In this document: one piece after another, positions 32,644 to 41,819 of the stretch
Layout of the letters: each line of letters begins with the position of its first letter
How positions within the stretch are numbered: position 1 is the stretch's first letter
DNA from: Devosia pacifica
GTDB taxonomy: Bacteria > Pseudomonadota > Alphaproteobacteria > Rhizobiales > Devosiaceae
DNA length: 64,000 bases
Assembly (NCBI RefSeq): GCF_014652635.1
Contig: NZ_BMZE01000002.1
Coordinates: 167,562-231,561, forward strand
Direction: 5' to 3'
The notes under the pieces: model-generated
What the model saw: the letters and a program-made list of their open reading frames with translations, nothing else
Databases searched by the model: none
Told to the model about the DNA's origin: nothing
Translations under genes and position numbers: made by a program

Positions 32644-33687
32644 CTATTGCTGGACGGGGCCGGTCGATCCGCGAAGGATGATGTTGCACTCGACCTTGAT
32701 CTCGCGGCGGCCCATCACGGCGGGATCCGCGAGACGGGCATCGAGCACGGAACTGAGCGTATCCGCTAAGCGCTCGATTGGCTGTTCGACCGCGGTAATC
32801 CCCGGGTTGTGCAGTTTGAAAGCAGGAACATCGTCGAAGCTCACCAAAGACAAGTCGCGCGGCAGCACGACGCCGTTTTCCTGTGCCCAGGTGAGGGCTC
32901 CGATGGTCATGTTGTAATTGGCGCTGAAGATCGCGGTGGGCGGTTCGGCAAGCTCCATCAGCGCGCGAATGCCGAAATAGCCACCGATTTCACCCCAGTT
33001 GCCGTGAACAACATATTCGGGAGGGACGACGACGCCCCGCGCATCACATGCCTGCCTGAAGCCGGCGAGACGCTCCCGGGCGGCATAGTCTCGCTCGTTG
33101 CCCCGGATGGTTGCGACCCGCCTGTGCCCCAGATCAATAAGGTGATCGACTGCACGCGCGCTCGCCCGGCGGTTGTCGACAAAGACGCGATCGACAGGAA
33201 TGCCTTCGACATCGTTGTCGTAAAGGGCGACCACGAGGCCCTTTTCAATGTAGGGCAGCAGATCGGCGCGAACGACATCCTCGCCATCCATAACTACGGC
33301 GTCGACACGGTGCGAGGCGAAGAACTCCAGCCCCTCGCGCACCAGATGCGGTTTCATGTCATGGCAGAAAGAGAGCACCGCACGCCCGTTAAGGCGCATC
33401 TTGCGGGTCAACTGCTCCAGAATGCCAGCGTGGAACTCGCCAAGCGACGGCACCATGAATCCGACAATGTGCGACGTGTCGGTCTTCATCGCCACCGCAG
33501 TCGAGTTGCGACGATACCCAAGCTCGGCGATGGCGCGCTCGATCTGGTCGCGATTGGACATGCGGACCGACTGGCCGTTCAGATGCCGCGAGACCGTACC
33601 GATTGCCACCCCTGCCCTGTTGGCGACATCGACAATCGTCGGCTGGCGCTCATGTCTGTCGTCGCCTGGTTGCTGGTCTTGATACAT
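32644..33687 (-). CDS. LacI family regulator of the GH95 operon
   Basis: 347 residues. HTH TIVDVANRAGVAIGTVSRHLN, followed by a sugar-sensor domain with HIVGFMVPSLGEFHAGILE and FVDNRRASARAVDHLIDLGH. It is encoded within the transporter/GH95 gene set, after a 110-base gap that holds a strong hairpin, so it may be on the same transcript or have its own promoter. Palindromes upstream of the binding-protein gene (36898-36941) are its likely targets. Confidence 0.92.
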   Translation of the reverse strand: MYQDQQPGDDRHERQPTIVDVANRAGVAIGTVSRHLNGQSVRMSNRDQIERAIAELGYRRNSTAVAMKTDTSHIVGFMVPSLGEFHAGILEQLTRKMRLNGRAVLSFCHDMKPHLVREGLEFFASHRVDAVVMDGEDVVRADLLPYIEKGLVVALYDNDVEGIPVDRVFVDNRRASARAVDHLIDLGHRRVATIRGNERDYAARERLAGFRQACDARGVVVPPEYVVHGNWGEIGGYFGIRALMELAEPPTAIFSANYNMTIGALTWAQENGVVLPRDLSLVSFDDVPAFKLHNPGITAVEQPIERLADTLSSVLDARLADPAVMGRREIKVECNIILRGSTGPVQQ

Positions 33688-33709
33688 GCACTCAGTGTCC
33701 CGTTATCCG

Positions 33710-33733
33710 TTGCCGGCCCGAAGGGGCCGGCAA
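33710..33733 (-). promoter_or_regulatory. Strong intergenic hairpin between permease and LacI genes
   Basis: TTGCCGGCCC (33710-33719), loop GAAG, GGGCCGGCAA (33724-33733): a perfect 10-bp stem. On the coding (minus) strand the loop reads CTTC and there is no T-run after it. It could be an mRNA processing or 3'-end-stabilising structure separating transporter from regulator expression, or a weak terminator. Confidence 0.5.
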
Positions 33734-33796
33734 ACACAGGCGATAGCAGAACATGAAGATGCAAGAAGACTTTTGATCGGCCCAAGACCGCATGGT

Positions 33797-34618
33797 CTAT
33801 TCCTTCGCCCCCGAACGGGTCTGCGAGCCGGCGGCGAACTGGCGCTGGAAAATCAGGAAGATAATCAGCGGAACCACCATCGTGACCACGGCCGCAACCG
33901 AGCGAAGGTCCCAGTTGATCTCATAGGTGCCGGAAACGCGCGTGAGCAGAACCGGCAATGGCACCTGTGTTCTCAGATAGAGCATGGGCAGCAACAGCGC
34001 GTTCCATGTCCACAGGAATTGCAGGATACCAACCGCGAAGACCGGGCTCAGCGAGTTTGGCAGCACCACGTGCCAGAAAGTCGACATGCTGCTGCAGCCA
34101 TCGATCTTAGCCGCTTCGATCAGCTCTTTCGGGAAGTCTTCGAGGAAGTTCTTAACGAGAAAGATCGACCAGGCGAAACTCAGCCCGACATATGGGATGA
34201 TGACCGACAAGAAATTGTCGATCAGCCCCAGATCGCGCCACAGCTGGAACAGCGGGATGATCACCACCTGCTGTGGCAGAACGAACGCATTGATGATGAT
34301 GATCAACAGCAGCCGGCGAAACGGAAACTTCAAGAAGTGGAAGGCATACGCCGCTGCCGGGGTCATCAGCATCGTTGCAAGCGTCGAGGCGCCCGCCAGC
34401 ACCGCAGTCACCAGAAAGGCCTGAGCGAGCGGATACTCGCTCCACACGCGTTGCCAGGCGCTGAGGGTGAAACTGACTTCATCGAGCCGCCACCACCCAA
34501 GCGATACTTCTGAGGGCGGCCTGATGGAGGTGACGACAATGCCGACGATCGGCATGATCCAGATAACAGCAACGATTGCGACCAGCAGCACCGGCCATAG
34601 GGGAGCGCGTCCGATCAT
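33797..34618 (-). CDS. CUT1 sugar ABC permease (MalG-like)
   Basis: 273 residues with six membrane helices and the EAA motif EAAKIDGCSSMSTFWHVVLP. It overlaps the preceding permease by four bases (ATGA). It forms the channel with that partner and the ATPase at 31558. Confidence 0.92.
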   Translation of the reverse strand: MIGRAPLWPVLLVAIVAVIWIMPIVGIVVTSIRPPSEVSLGWWRLDEVSFTLSAWQRVWSEYPLAQAFLVTAVLAGASTLATMLMTPAAAYAFHFLKFPFRRLLLIIIINAFVLPQQVVIIPLFQLWRDLGLIDNFLSVIIPYVGLSFAWSIFLVKNFLEDFPKELIEAAKIDGCSSMSTFWHVVLPNSLSPVFAVGILQFLWTWNALLLPMLYLRTQVPLPVLLTRVSGTYEINWDLRSVAAVVTMVVPLIIFLIFQRQFAAGSQTRSGAKE

Positions 34619-35583
34619 TTCGCACCTGCTGTCCGTTGAATGATGGCAGGGATGGATATGATCAGCACGGCAATCAGCAACACCACGGTCGCGGCAGCGC
34701 CGTATCCGAGTTTGAACTGCGTCATCGACTCCCGATACATGAAATACCCGATGGTTTCGGTCGAGCGCACCGGTCCGCCGCCAGTCAGCACATAGATGAT
34801 GTCGAAGGCGCGAAGTGCACCCAGAAGGTTGATGAAGATCGCAACGCGCACGCCGGGCAGGGAAAGCGGCACCATGATGTGGCGCATGATCGAGAGCGGT
34901 TTGGCGCCGTCCATATACGCCGCTTCAAGAACCGTCTTGGGGATAGCCTGAACAGAGGCGAAACAAAGCATCAGCGGCAGGCCGACCGCGCTCCACGAGG
35001 CCGCAATGATGATGGCCCACAATGCCGTGCCCGGATCTCCAAGCCATGCATGGGAGAAGCCAGGAGACACCACACCAACTATGGTGTTGAGCAACCCGCC
35101 CTCGTCCGGACGGAATATGCTGACCCACATGTAGCCACTCACCGCTTCGGATACTCCGAAAGCCGCAAAGATCATCACACGGAACGGAAGCGTTCTGCCT
35201 GGCGCGAATGCGCACAGCATGGCCAGAAACCAGCCGAGCGACACGGAAATCGCCGTGGTCGCCAGCGTGAAGACGAGCGTCGTGACGATGGTGTTTCTGA
35301 AGCCAGCGTCGAAGAACAGCTCGACGTAGTTTCCGGCACCGACATATTCGGCGGGGCGAAGCCCCTCTATGTCGAAAAAACTCAGCCTAATTGTTTCCAC
35401 CAGCGGATACAGAACCGCGATGGAGAACAACACGATAACCGGCGTGATCAGTATCCAGGCGGCAGGCACGTCCTTGAGCCTTGGCCCCCTGGGGGCGAGC
35501 GATATGCGTCGCCCGCCCCCGAGACCAGCCATAGCCTGGCTATTGACCTCTGCCGCAGTACTGTGTGCAGCAGGGCGAGCCAT
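34615..35583 (-). CDS. CUT1 sugar ABC permease (MalF-like)
   Basis: 322 residues, normal length for the family, six helices. EAA motif EAAYMDGAKPLSIMRHIMVP, then FDIIYVLTGGGP. The start ATG shares bases with the stop of the binding-protein gene (TGATG), so the two are translationally coupled. It lacks the long periplasmic loop seen in the permease at 13521. Confidence 0.92.
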   Translation of the reverse strand: MARPAAHSTAAEVNSQAMAGLGGGRRISLAPRGPRLKDVPAAWILITPVIVLFSIAVLYPLVETIRLSFFDIEGLRPAEYVGAGNYVELFFDAGFRNTIVTTLVFTLATTAISVSLGWFLAMLCAFAPGRTLPFRVMIFAAFGVSEAVSGYMWVSIFRPDEGGLLNTIVGVVSPGFSHAWLGDPGTALWAIIIAASWSAVGLPLMLCFASVQAIPKTVLEAAYMDGAKPLSIMRHIMVPLSLPGVRVAIFINLLGALRAFDIIYVLTGGGPVRSTETIGYFMYRESMTQFKLGYGAAATVVLLIAVLIISIPAIIQRTAGAK

Positions 35584-36881
35584 CAGTATGAGCTCTGAGC
35601 CTGCTCTTCGAGAGCCTGAAGCACGGAGTCCACTGTGTCTTCAGTCGGGTCCTGCAGGAACCTTTGCAGCTGGACCCGGTACTCGTCGACGAAGTCGCCC
35701 GGCAGCAAGTCACCGAGAACGAACTGCACCTGCGAGCCGGAAACGGCCTCGGTTGCGATCTGCTGTGCTGGGCCAAGCAGCGAGGTATCGGCTTCGTTGC
35801 TTGGGGAGGCGTAGCCGTTCTCATGCAAGATGTCGGCTGCGGTTTCGGAGAGCATGAAGTCGAGGAACAGCTCTGCGGCTTCCGGATTGTTGCCGTTCGT
35901 CGTCAGCACCAGCTCCTTGGCGTCAACGCTTGCCGTATCGTCGTGGCCCTTGCCGAGATCCGGGAATTCAAAGAGCGAGTAATCAACGCCCTCTTCGAGC
36001 CCGTATTCACTCTTGGCACGGCCATTCATCCACATGCCGATCAGCAGGTAGTTCTTGTTGTCCGCCTGGAAGATCTGGTCGGCCTCGCCGTCCCAGTCAT
36101 TGGCGAACATCTGCGAAGCCGACCCGCAGCAGCCCGCTTCGAGCATTTGCGCGTAGGTCATCAGCGTTTCTTTGACCTGCGGGTCGGTCCAGGGGACTTC
36201 GTGTACTGCGAGCTGCGCGGCAAACTCTACGCCGGCAGTACGCAACAACAGGCTTTCGAACCATTCGGCGTGCGCCCAGTACTTTGCCGGCATCGCCACC
36301 GGCGCTTCGAAGCCGGCCCCGCGCAACGCATCAAAGCTGTCGAGGAATTCCTCCCAAGTCGCTGGTGGTGCGTCGATCCCGGCCTGCTCCATATGGTCGG
36401 TTTCATACCAGATGCCTGAGCGATAGCCGTAAGTGTAGGTCAGGCCATATGTCTCGTCGTCAACGGCGCCAAGGTCCCGCCAGGACTGCGAGAGCTGCTC
36501 GTCCCACTGATATTCCTGCCAGAGGTCATCAATCGGCTGGATGATGCCGGATTCGGCGAGCTCGCGGCGGAAGGCCGGCCAGGTATTGATGATGAGATCG
36601 ACGACTTCGCCGCTCAAGAGCGCGGTGCGCATCGGACCACGGGCATCGCCCTGCACGGTCACTTCAAGCTCGCGGATGGAAATTTCCGGATGCTGCTCGA
36701 CAAACGCGTCTTCCAGCACCTCCCACATATCGCCTTCAGCGCCGCCCTGCCAATTGAGAATGACAAGTTCGCCACTGGCATCCTGCGCAAGGCTGGGCGT
36801 TGCGACGCCGGCAGCAAGTGCGAGCGTTGCAAGCAAATGGGTAGCGCGGCGCGACACGCCGCGTTGGCTTGTTCGGGTCAT
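35583..36881 (-). CDS. CUT1 sugar ABC transporter, solute-binding protein
   Basis: 432 residues from the ATG at 36881, with GGAGGAG upstream (a TTG at 36896 is an unlikely alternative). The signal peptide ends VATPSLA/QDASG; the mature start LVILNWQGGAEGDMWEVLE is typical of family 1 binding proteins. It should bind an oligosaccharide for the GH95 enzyme at the end of the operon, perhaps fucosylated or L-galactosylated, as inferred from context. It is the first gene of the operon. Confidence 0.92.
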   Translation of the reverse strand: MTRTSQRGVSRRATHLLATLALAAGVATPSLAQDASGELVILNWQGGAEGDMWEVLEDAFVEQHPEISIRELEVTVQGDARGPMRTALLSGEVVDLIINTWPAFRRELAESGIIQPIDDLWQEYQWDEQLSQSWRDLGAVDDETYGLTYTYGYRSGIWYETDHMEQAGIDAPPATWEEFLDSFDALRGAGFEAPVAMPAKYWAHAEWFESLLLRTAGVEFAAQLAVHEVPWTDPQVKETLMTYAQMLEAGCCGSASQMFANDWDGEADQIFQADNKNYLLIGMWMNGRAKSEYGLEEGVDYSLFEFPDLGKGHDDTASVDAKELVLTTNGNNPEAAELFLDFMLSETAADILHENGYASPSNEADTSLLGPAQQIATEAVSGSQVQFVLGDLLPGDFVDEYRVQLQRFLQDPTEDTVDSVLQALEEQAQSSY

Positions 36882-36897
36882 AGGTTTCTCCTCCAAC

Positions 36898-36922
36898 CTT
36901 GATCGTCACTCCTTCGATCAAG
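36898..36922. promoter_or_regulatory. Perfect inverted repeat upstream of the GH95 operon
   Basis: CTTGATCG (36898-36905), nine bases, CGATCAAG (36915-36922): a perfect 8-bp repeat that starts 17 bases before the binding-protein ATG. It could act as an operator or as an RNA hairpin near the ribosome site. Confidence 0.5.
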
Positions 36923-36926
36923 TTAT

Positions 36927-36941
36927 TTGAAACGATATCAA
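36927..36941. promoter_or_regulatory. Candidate LacI operator of the GH95 operon
   Basis: TTGAAACGATATCAA is an imperfect 15-bp palindrome (six of seven outer positions nearly symmetric; TTGA/TCAA ends perfect) with a central CG-containing core, 46 bases upstream of the binding-protein start. It is a reasonable site for the LacI protein at 32644. Confidence 0.45.
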
Positions 36942-37114
36942 CTTTGTTGCGCATTGCAAGTGGCTCGCGCCAGGAGCTTATCGAGGGCGGCTGGATCGGG
37001 GAGCCACAAGGATGGATTTAATTCTTAAGTCATCGCACCAGGCGCAGTTGACGGCCCGACGATTCTTGCCAGATTTTTCGTAGGCTTTGGCCATGCCCAG
37101 GCATGGGTCAAAGA

Positions 37115-38233
37115 TCATAAAGTGACGACGATTTTGGCCGCTGAAACACCGCGCTTTTGCTGCTCGAATGCCATGGGAATCGCGTCCAGCCCATGGCCGG
37201 CTGTCTGCGCTAGCGGGGCAGCGATGTAAGCGCCATCGGCGAGCGCCTTCGGCAGGAAATCCCTGAAGATCATCGGTCCGACTTCGTTGGAGACGATCGC
37301 GCTTCCCCAGATGAATTTGGTGCGCACGCCGTGCCGCAGCGCATGCAGTTTCAACGCCGAATTGCCGGTTGCGACGCCGGCGAGTACGGGAATGATTTTC
37401 TGCCAATGACCAGTGCCTCTTGGAACATGGTCGAACGCGGCGGGCGGTGTCGCGAGAGCGACGAAGCGGCGACCTTTTGTGTTGCCGATGACCTCGATTG
37501 AGGGCGCCGAAGAGCCGGCGCCGATTGCGATCGCACCGGCCATCTCCTGGGCCCGAAGCGTCTCGATCATATCGGCAACGATCGTGCGGCTTCGGTAATC
37601 GAGCACGGCTTTTGCGCCAAGCTGCTTGAGGTAGGCGAAATTGTGCGGCGACGCCGTGGCGACGACCTCGTACCCCGCGGCAACAGCCAGCTGGATAGCA
37701 TTCACACCCACACTGGTCGAGCCGCCCCAGACCAGGACCGTCTTTCCACTTCGCGGCGCGGCTCTCTCCGGTGCGGGCAGCGCCAGAAAGTCACGCTGGA
37801 ACAACGCGCTGGCCGCAGTGCAAAGGGCCAGTGGCAGGACAGCCGCGTTTTCGCAAGACAGCTTCGGCGGGATCGGCGACGTCATGTGCTCGAGCAGCAC
37901 AACGTAAAGCTGAAACGCGCCCTCGGATGCGCGATTGCGGGCTTTATCGCTGCCGGCCGCGTAGCCGACAACGCGGTCGCCGATGGCGAATCGCCTGACC
38001 CCTTCACCAACTGCCACCACGTCCCCCGCGACATCAGAGCCGATTACTGCGGGATAGCTGAGATACGGGACCATGATCTCGCCTGCGGTCTGGATCAGCC
38101 TGTCGAAGGGGTTCACCGCAACGGCGCGGACACGAATGACGATTTCACCGGCTTGAGGTTGCGGAACAGGAGCCGGGCCGACCTGCATTTCCGCTCGCTT
38201 GGCTGAGAGCCAGAGGGCCATATTCTGCGTCAT
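37115..38233 (-). CDS. Zinc-free MDR family quinone-oxidoreductase-like protein
   Basis: 372 residues. The GroES-like N-terminal half (VRVRAVAVNPFDRLIQTAGE, then YPAVIGSDVAGDVVAVGEGV) is followed by a Rossmann half with VLVWGGSTSVGVNAIQLAVAAGYEVVATAS. The catalytic-zinc Cys of alcohol dehydrogenases is absent, as in quinone and enoyl reductases. It probably reduces an activated double bond or quinone with NADPH. It is divergent from an AraC gene, its likely regulator, across 115 bp. Fungal trans-enoyl reductases have a similar layout, but nothing here supports a biosynthetic cluster. Confidence 0.85.
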   Translation of the reverse strand: MTQNMALWLSAKRAEMQVGPAPVPQPQAGEIVIRVRAVAVNPFDRLIQTAGEIMVPYLSYPAVIGSDVAGDVVAVGEGVRRFAIGDRVVGYAAGSDKARNRASEGAFQLYVVLLEHMTSPIPPKLSCENAAVLPLALCTAASALFQRDFLALPAPERAAPRSGKTVLVWGGSTSVGVNAIQLAVAAGYEVVATASPHNFAYLKQLGAKAVLDYRSRTIVADMIETLRAQEMAGAIAIGAGSSAPSIEVIGNTKGRRFVALATPPAAFDHVPRGTGHWQKIIPVLAGVATGNSALKLHALRHGVRTKFIWGSAIVSNEVGPMIFRDFLPKALADGAYIAAPLAQTAGHGLDAIPMAFEQQKRGVSAAKIVVTL

Positions 38234-38348
38234 TTTTGTGTCTTTCCAAGTCGTCGAATTTATCCCCTATCTCTGACGATATCGCTGCAGTTCTCGACTT
38301 TACAGCTTGTGACGTCCACAATACCGGCTCGATCGTCCACGAGTGGCT

Positions 38349-39275
38349 ATGGATCCGCTGTCCCAGGTTTTGGCGCTGTTGAAGCCGAGTAGCTACGGCT
38401 TTCGCGGTCTTGATGCAGGTGGCGACTGGTCTTTGGCGTTTGCCCCGGCGGACGGTGTCAATTGCTTCGCGATCCAGTCCGGGCAGGCCACGATCGCCTT
38501 GAATGGCACGGAGGGGCTAACAGAACTTGGTGCCGGCGACCTGGTTCTGTTGCCGGGACGGCTGGGGTTTAGGCTCTATGGAGGCGCCGAAACGGCGTCG
38601 ATCGATGCCGAGACGTTCTTCTCATCGTTTCCCATTGGTGAAACGGGAACACTGAATGGCGGTGGCAGCGCGTCTGGCGTTGGTGGTTTTTTCGGTTTCA
38701 ATGGTCTTCATGCAGGACAGCTGCTCGGAATCCTGCCGCCGATCGTTCACATCCGCTCGCAACAGACCCGTGCCACGCTGAGCTGGCTGATCGACCGGCT
38801 GATGCGCGAATTGCGCGAGCCGCAACCCGGCGGCACGTTGATCGCCGGACATCTCGCACAAACCCTGTTGATCGAATCGTTGCGGCTTCACCTTGCCGAG
38901 CGCTCCGATGACAGTACCGGGTGGCTGTTCGCCCTCGCCGACACGCAGATGCGTCGTGTCATAGGGGCGATGTATGCGGACCCGGCTCGCCGCTGGACGC
39001 TGGCGGAGCTTGCTGCGATCGCAGGAATGTCGCGTTCAAGCTTTGCCGTGCGCTTCAAAGACAAGGTGGGGGAACCGGCGATGAACTTCCTTACACGGTG
39101 GCGCATGCTGATCGCGGCCGACAAGCTTGCAAACCAAGGCGCCACGGTCGCGAGGGTGGCGACTATGGTTGGCTATGACTCTGAGAGCGCTTTCCGATCA
39201 GCGTTCAAACGCATCATGGGCGAAGGTCCAAGGCAGTTCTCGGTTGGACGGAAGCTGTTCCACGACAACACCTGA
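38349..39275 (+). CDS. AraC family regulator (cupin sensor)
   Basis: 308 residues from the ATG at 38349 (a GTG six bases earlier is the alternative). The N-terminal ~180 residues are a cupin-like sensor (GDWSLAFAPADGVNCFAIQSG, then LGAGDLVLLPG). The C-terminal ~100 are the double AraC HTH (WTLAELAAIAGMSRSSFAVRF, then VARVATMVGYDSESAFRSAFKR). It is divergent from the MDR oxidoreductase gene, which it may control. Its stop abuts the convergent kinase gene without a gap. Confidence 0.9.
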   Translation: MDPLSQVLALLKPSSYGFRGLDAGGDWSLAFAPADGVNCFAIQSGQATIALNGTEGLTELGAGDLVLLPGRLGFRLYGGAETASIDAETFFSSFPIGETGTLNGGGSASGVGGFFGFNGLHAGQLLGILPPIVHIRSQQTRATLSWLIDRLMRELREPQPGGTLIAGHLAQTLLIESLRLHLAERSDDSTGWLFALADTQMRRVIGAMYADPARRWTLAELAAIAGMSRSSFAVRFKDKVGEPAMNFLTRWRMLIAADKLANQGATVARVATMVGYDSESAFRSAFKRIMGEGPRQFSVGRKLFHDNT

Positions 39276-40589
39276 TCACGCCGGTGGTGGTGCCACTGGC
39301 AACTCAAGGCTTGCGCGCATTCCATCGGGATGCCGATCGACCACCAGGCGGCCGCGGTTGAGGGCGATGACGCGCTCGACGACGGCAAGGCCGATGCCGA
39401 GGCTGCCCTGATTGCTTTGCGGACGTGAAGTCGGCGGTACAAGGCCGCCATTGTCCTCGACGCGAATCTGACCGTCAGCGAGGCTGGAGACGGTAATCGT
39501 CGTGCCCGGCGGGGTGTGACGGACAGCATTTTCGATCAGATTGCGCAAAGCGTCCCGCATCAGGTTCGCGGAGACGTGAACGCTAGCGCTGCCTTGCACT
39601 TCGAGCGCAATGAAGTCTTTCTTGGCGAACACCCAGGGCGCAATCTGGGTGACGGCCTCTTCAGCGAGGGTGCTGTTGGACACCGTCGAGAACTCAGAGG
39701 CCTCGATTGCCTCAAGCCGCGCAAGAGCCGTGAGCTGGCCGATGAATTCGTTCAGCTCATCGAGGTCGGCCTCTGCCTTGCGGGCCCTCGGGTGGTCGAT
39801 GTTTTCAAGTTCGAGCTTGATGATCGCCAAAGGCGTTCGTACCTCATGCGCGATCGCCGAGGTCAGAAGTTTCTGGCTTCTGATCAGATCGCCGATGCGA
39901 GAGAACGCACCGTTGACCGCGCTGGTGAGCTGCGCAATTTCGGTGGGCATGTTTGCGGTCGGCAGGGCAGCGTGGGCATCGAGCGGATCAATCGATCGCG
40001 CGGTTTCCGCTGCGGCGCGGACAGGGCGCAAGACCGTGATGATCGAGGCAATGGTGCCGCCCATGACGAAGACCAGCAGTAGCGTCATTGGAACGATCAT
40101 GTGATCCAGCATCTCGTGCCGCAGTACATCCCACAGAAGCCCTTCCGGATCACCGAGCGTGGCGAACTCCACGACAATCGGTGTTTGGCCATTTTCGAAT
40201 GTGGCGCCACCGGCGACGGACAACGGCTTGCCCGGCGCCAACAGCCGCGTCCAGAAATCAGGGGCACGAATTGAAGCCGGCAGAAAATGCGCGGCGCACG
40301 CATCGTCGCAGGCTGAAAACAGCACAGCGCCCGCTTCCGTGCGCACCCGTGCGTAGTAACCGGCCTCGCCATAGAGGTCTTGGCGTTCTGCCGGCATGTG
40401 GAATGTCGTGGTGCCCTGCGACGTCACGCCAGATGCGAGGATGCCGGTTTCCTGTTCGACCAGTAGCCGTGCCAGCTCCTCGTCATTCCAGTAGTAGTCT
40501 GCAAAGACGATGCCGACCTGCAGCACTGCTGCCAACAGCGCGAACAGCACGACCCGGATGGCCACAATCCGCCAGAGCGGGCCGATCAT
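39276..40589 (-). CDS. Sensor histidine kinase (QseC/PmrB-like)
   Basis: 437 residues. Helix 1 is at the N-terminus (VLFALLAAVLQVGIVFADYY). A ~130-residue periplasmic domain and a second helix (MIVPMTLLLVFVMGGTIASI) follow. Then come a HAMP-like segment, the H-box SAIAHEVRTPLAIIK, N-box NLIENAVRHTPPGT and GSLGIGLAVVERV. It overlaps the response regulator by four bases (ATGA). It is the last gene of the PepSY-cytochrome-regulator operon. Confidence 0.9.
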   Translation of the reverse strand: MIGPLWRIVAIRVVLFALLAAVLQVGIVFADYYWNDEELARLLVEQETGILASGVTSQGTTTFHMPAERQDLYGEAGYYARVRTEAGAVLFSACDDACAAHFLPASIRAPDFWTRLLAPGKPLSVAGGATFENGQTPIVVEFATLGDPEGLLWDVLRHEMLDHMIVPMTLLLVFVMGGTIASIITVLRPVRAAAETARSIDPLDAHAALPTANMPTEIAQLTSAVNGAFSRIGDLIRSQKLLTSAIAHEVRTPLAIIKLELENIDHPRARKAEADLDELNEFIGQLTALARLEAIEASEFSTVSNSTLAEEAVTQIAPWVFAKKDFIALEVQGSASVHVSANLMRDALRNLIENAVRHTPPGTTITVSSLADGQIRVEDNGGLVPPTSRPQSNQGSLGIGLAVVERVIALNRGRLVVDRHPDGMRASLELPVAPPPA

Positions 40590-41260
40590 TGCGCTTCTCG
40601 CAACATGTATCCCACGCCCCTGATGGTCTCGATCGTGAAGCCAGTGGTCACGCCATCAAGGCGTTTTCGTAGCCGGGACAGGGTCAGTTCGACCGCGTTC
40701 GCACTGCTCTCGTCGCCGAATTCCGAGAACGAATGTTCGATCTTGCGTTTCGAGACGACGCTGCCGGCATTGCGCATGAGCAGTTCCAATAACTCGCGTT
40801 CGCGCGGCGACAGGTCCAGCATGATGCCGTCGCAACTGGCGGGCGTTCCACTGAGGGGAAGGACAACCGCTCCGACGCGCAGCTCCGGCATTACCGTGTT
40901 TGGCGAGCGGCGGGAGAGGGCGCGGAGCCGTGCGGTGAGTTCTCCATTGTTGAACGGCTTCACCAGATAGTCGTCTGCGCCCGCATCTAGGCCTTCGATC
41001 CGCTCGTCCACAGCGCCTCTCGCGGTCAGCACGAGCACGGGGATACGCGAACCCGACCCGCGAAGCCGGCGCAAGACCTCGAGCCCATCTGTGTCGGGGA
41101 GCCCTAGGTCGAGCACCAGCAAGTCGTATTCGGCGACAGCGAGCGCTGCCTCGCCCTCGCCACCGCTTTCGAAGCTGTCGACCTGCCACCCGGCCGCCCG
41201 CAAGGCTTCGGACACCAGTTCACGCAGGCGTTTGCTGTCTTCAATCAGGAGTATGCGCAT
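40586..41260 (-). CDS. OmpR/PhoB family response regulator (QseB/PmrA-like)
   Basis: 224 residues. Receiver with phosphoacceptor D51 in LLVLDLGLPDTDGLEVL and DDYLVKPFN; winged-helix output with LSPRERELLELLMRNAG and LRKRLDG-IETIRGVGYML. Partner of the kinase with which it overlaps. The four-gene operon has direct repeats CTGTCA-N5-CTGTCG upstream of its first gene; these have the 11-bp phasing usual for this family and are its likely binding sites. Confidence 0.92.
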   Translation of the reverse strand: MRILLIEDSKRLRELVSEALRAAGWQVDSFESGGEGEAALAVAEYDLLVLDLGLPDTDGLEVLRRLRGSGSRIPVLVLTARGAVDERIEGLDAGADDYLVKPFNNGELTARLRALSRRSPNTVMPELRVGAVVLPLSGTPASCDGIMLDLSPRERELLELLMRNAGSVVSKRKIEHSFSEFGDESSANAVELTLSRLRKRLDGVTTGFTIETIRGVGYMLREAQ

Positions 41261-41819
41261 CCGCAGCCCGTTTGCGTCCCGTGATCATCGACCAGACCAG
41301 ATTTTCACGGTGACGATAGCTCTCTACAAGTGCTGCGGTGGCGTGGGCCAGAGCAACGGCAATCAGGGCATTCGAAAGCACTTCGTGAACCTGCTCAAGC
41401 CATTTGTCTCCCCAGAACGCATCCAGTCCCATCATCCAGCCGGTCAGCCCCAGCCCCAATAGCAAAAGCATCAGCGTCAGCATCACAACTGCACCGAGGG
41501 GGGAATGGCCGAGGCGTCGCTGATCGCGCCCGGACAATACCTGGCGGATATGGCGCACGACGCGGTTGGAAGACGGCACGAAATCCGCGAACCGCGCGTG
41601 GCGAGTGCCGATGAACCCCCAGATGATCCGGACCACAACCGCACCGGCAACCACATAGCCGACCACGCGATGCCAGTAGTGCCCATGTTCCAACACCCAC
41701 AGGTTGAGAATGCATCCCGTCACGACGGTCCAGTGAAACAGGCGCACCAGTGGATCCCACACCCGCACCGATGCGGCGGATCGAGGATCCGCCGCTTCCG
41801 AGACCTGACGGTCAGCCAT
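41241..41819 (-). CDS. Cytochrome b561-type membrane heme protein
   Basis: 192 residues with four membrane helices and His residues placed for two b hemes (LFHWTVVTG, HYWHRVVGYVV, EQVHEVL, ALAHATAALVES). This is the NiFe-hydrogenase/cytochrome b561 small-subunit family, which passes electrons across the inner membrane. It overlaps the PepSY gene by 8 bases and the response regulator by 20. A ferric- or quinone-linked electron role with the PepSY protein is plausible. Confidence 0.87.
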   Translation of the reverse strand: MADRQVSEAADPRSAASVRVWDPLVRLFHWTVVTGCILNLWVLEHGHYWHRVVGYVVAGAVVVRIIWGFIGTRHARFADFVPSSNRVVRHIRQVLSGRDQRRLGHSPLGAVVMLTLMLLLLGLGLTGWMMGLDAFWGDKWLEQVHEVLSNALIAVALAHATAALVESYRHRENLVWSMITGRKRAADAHTPD

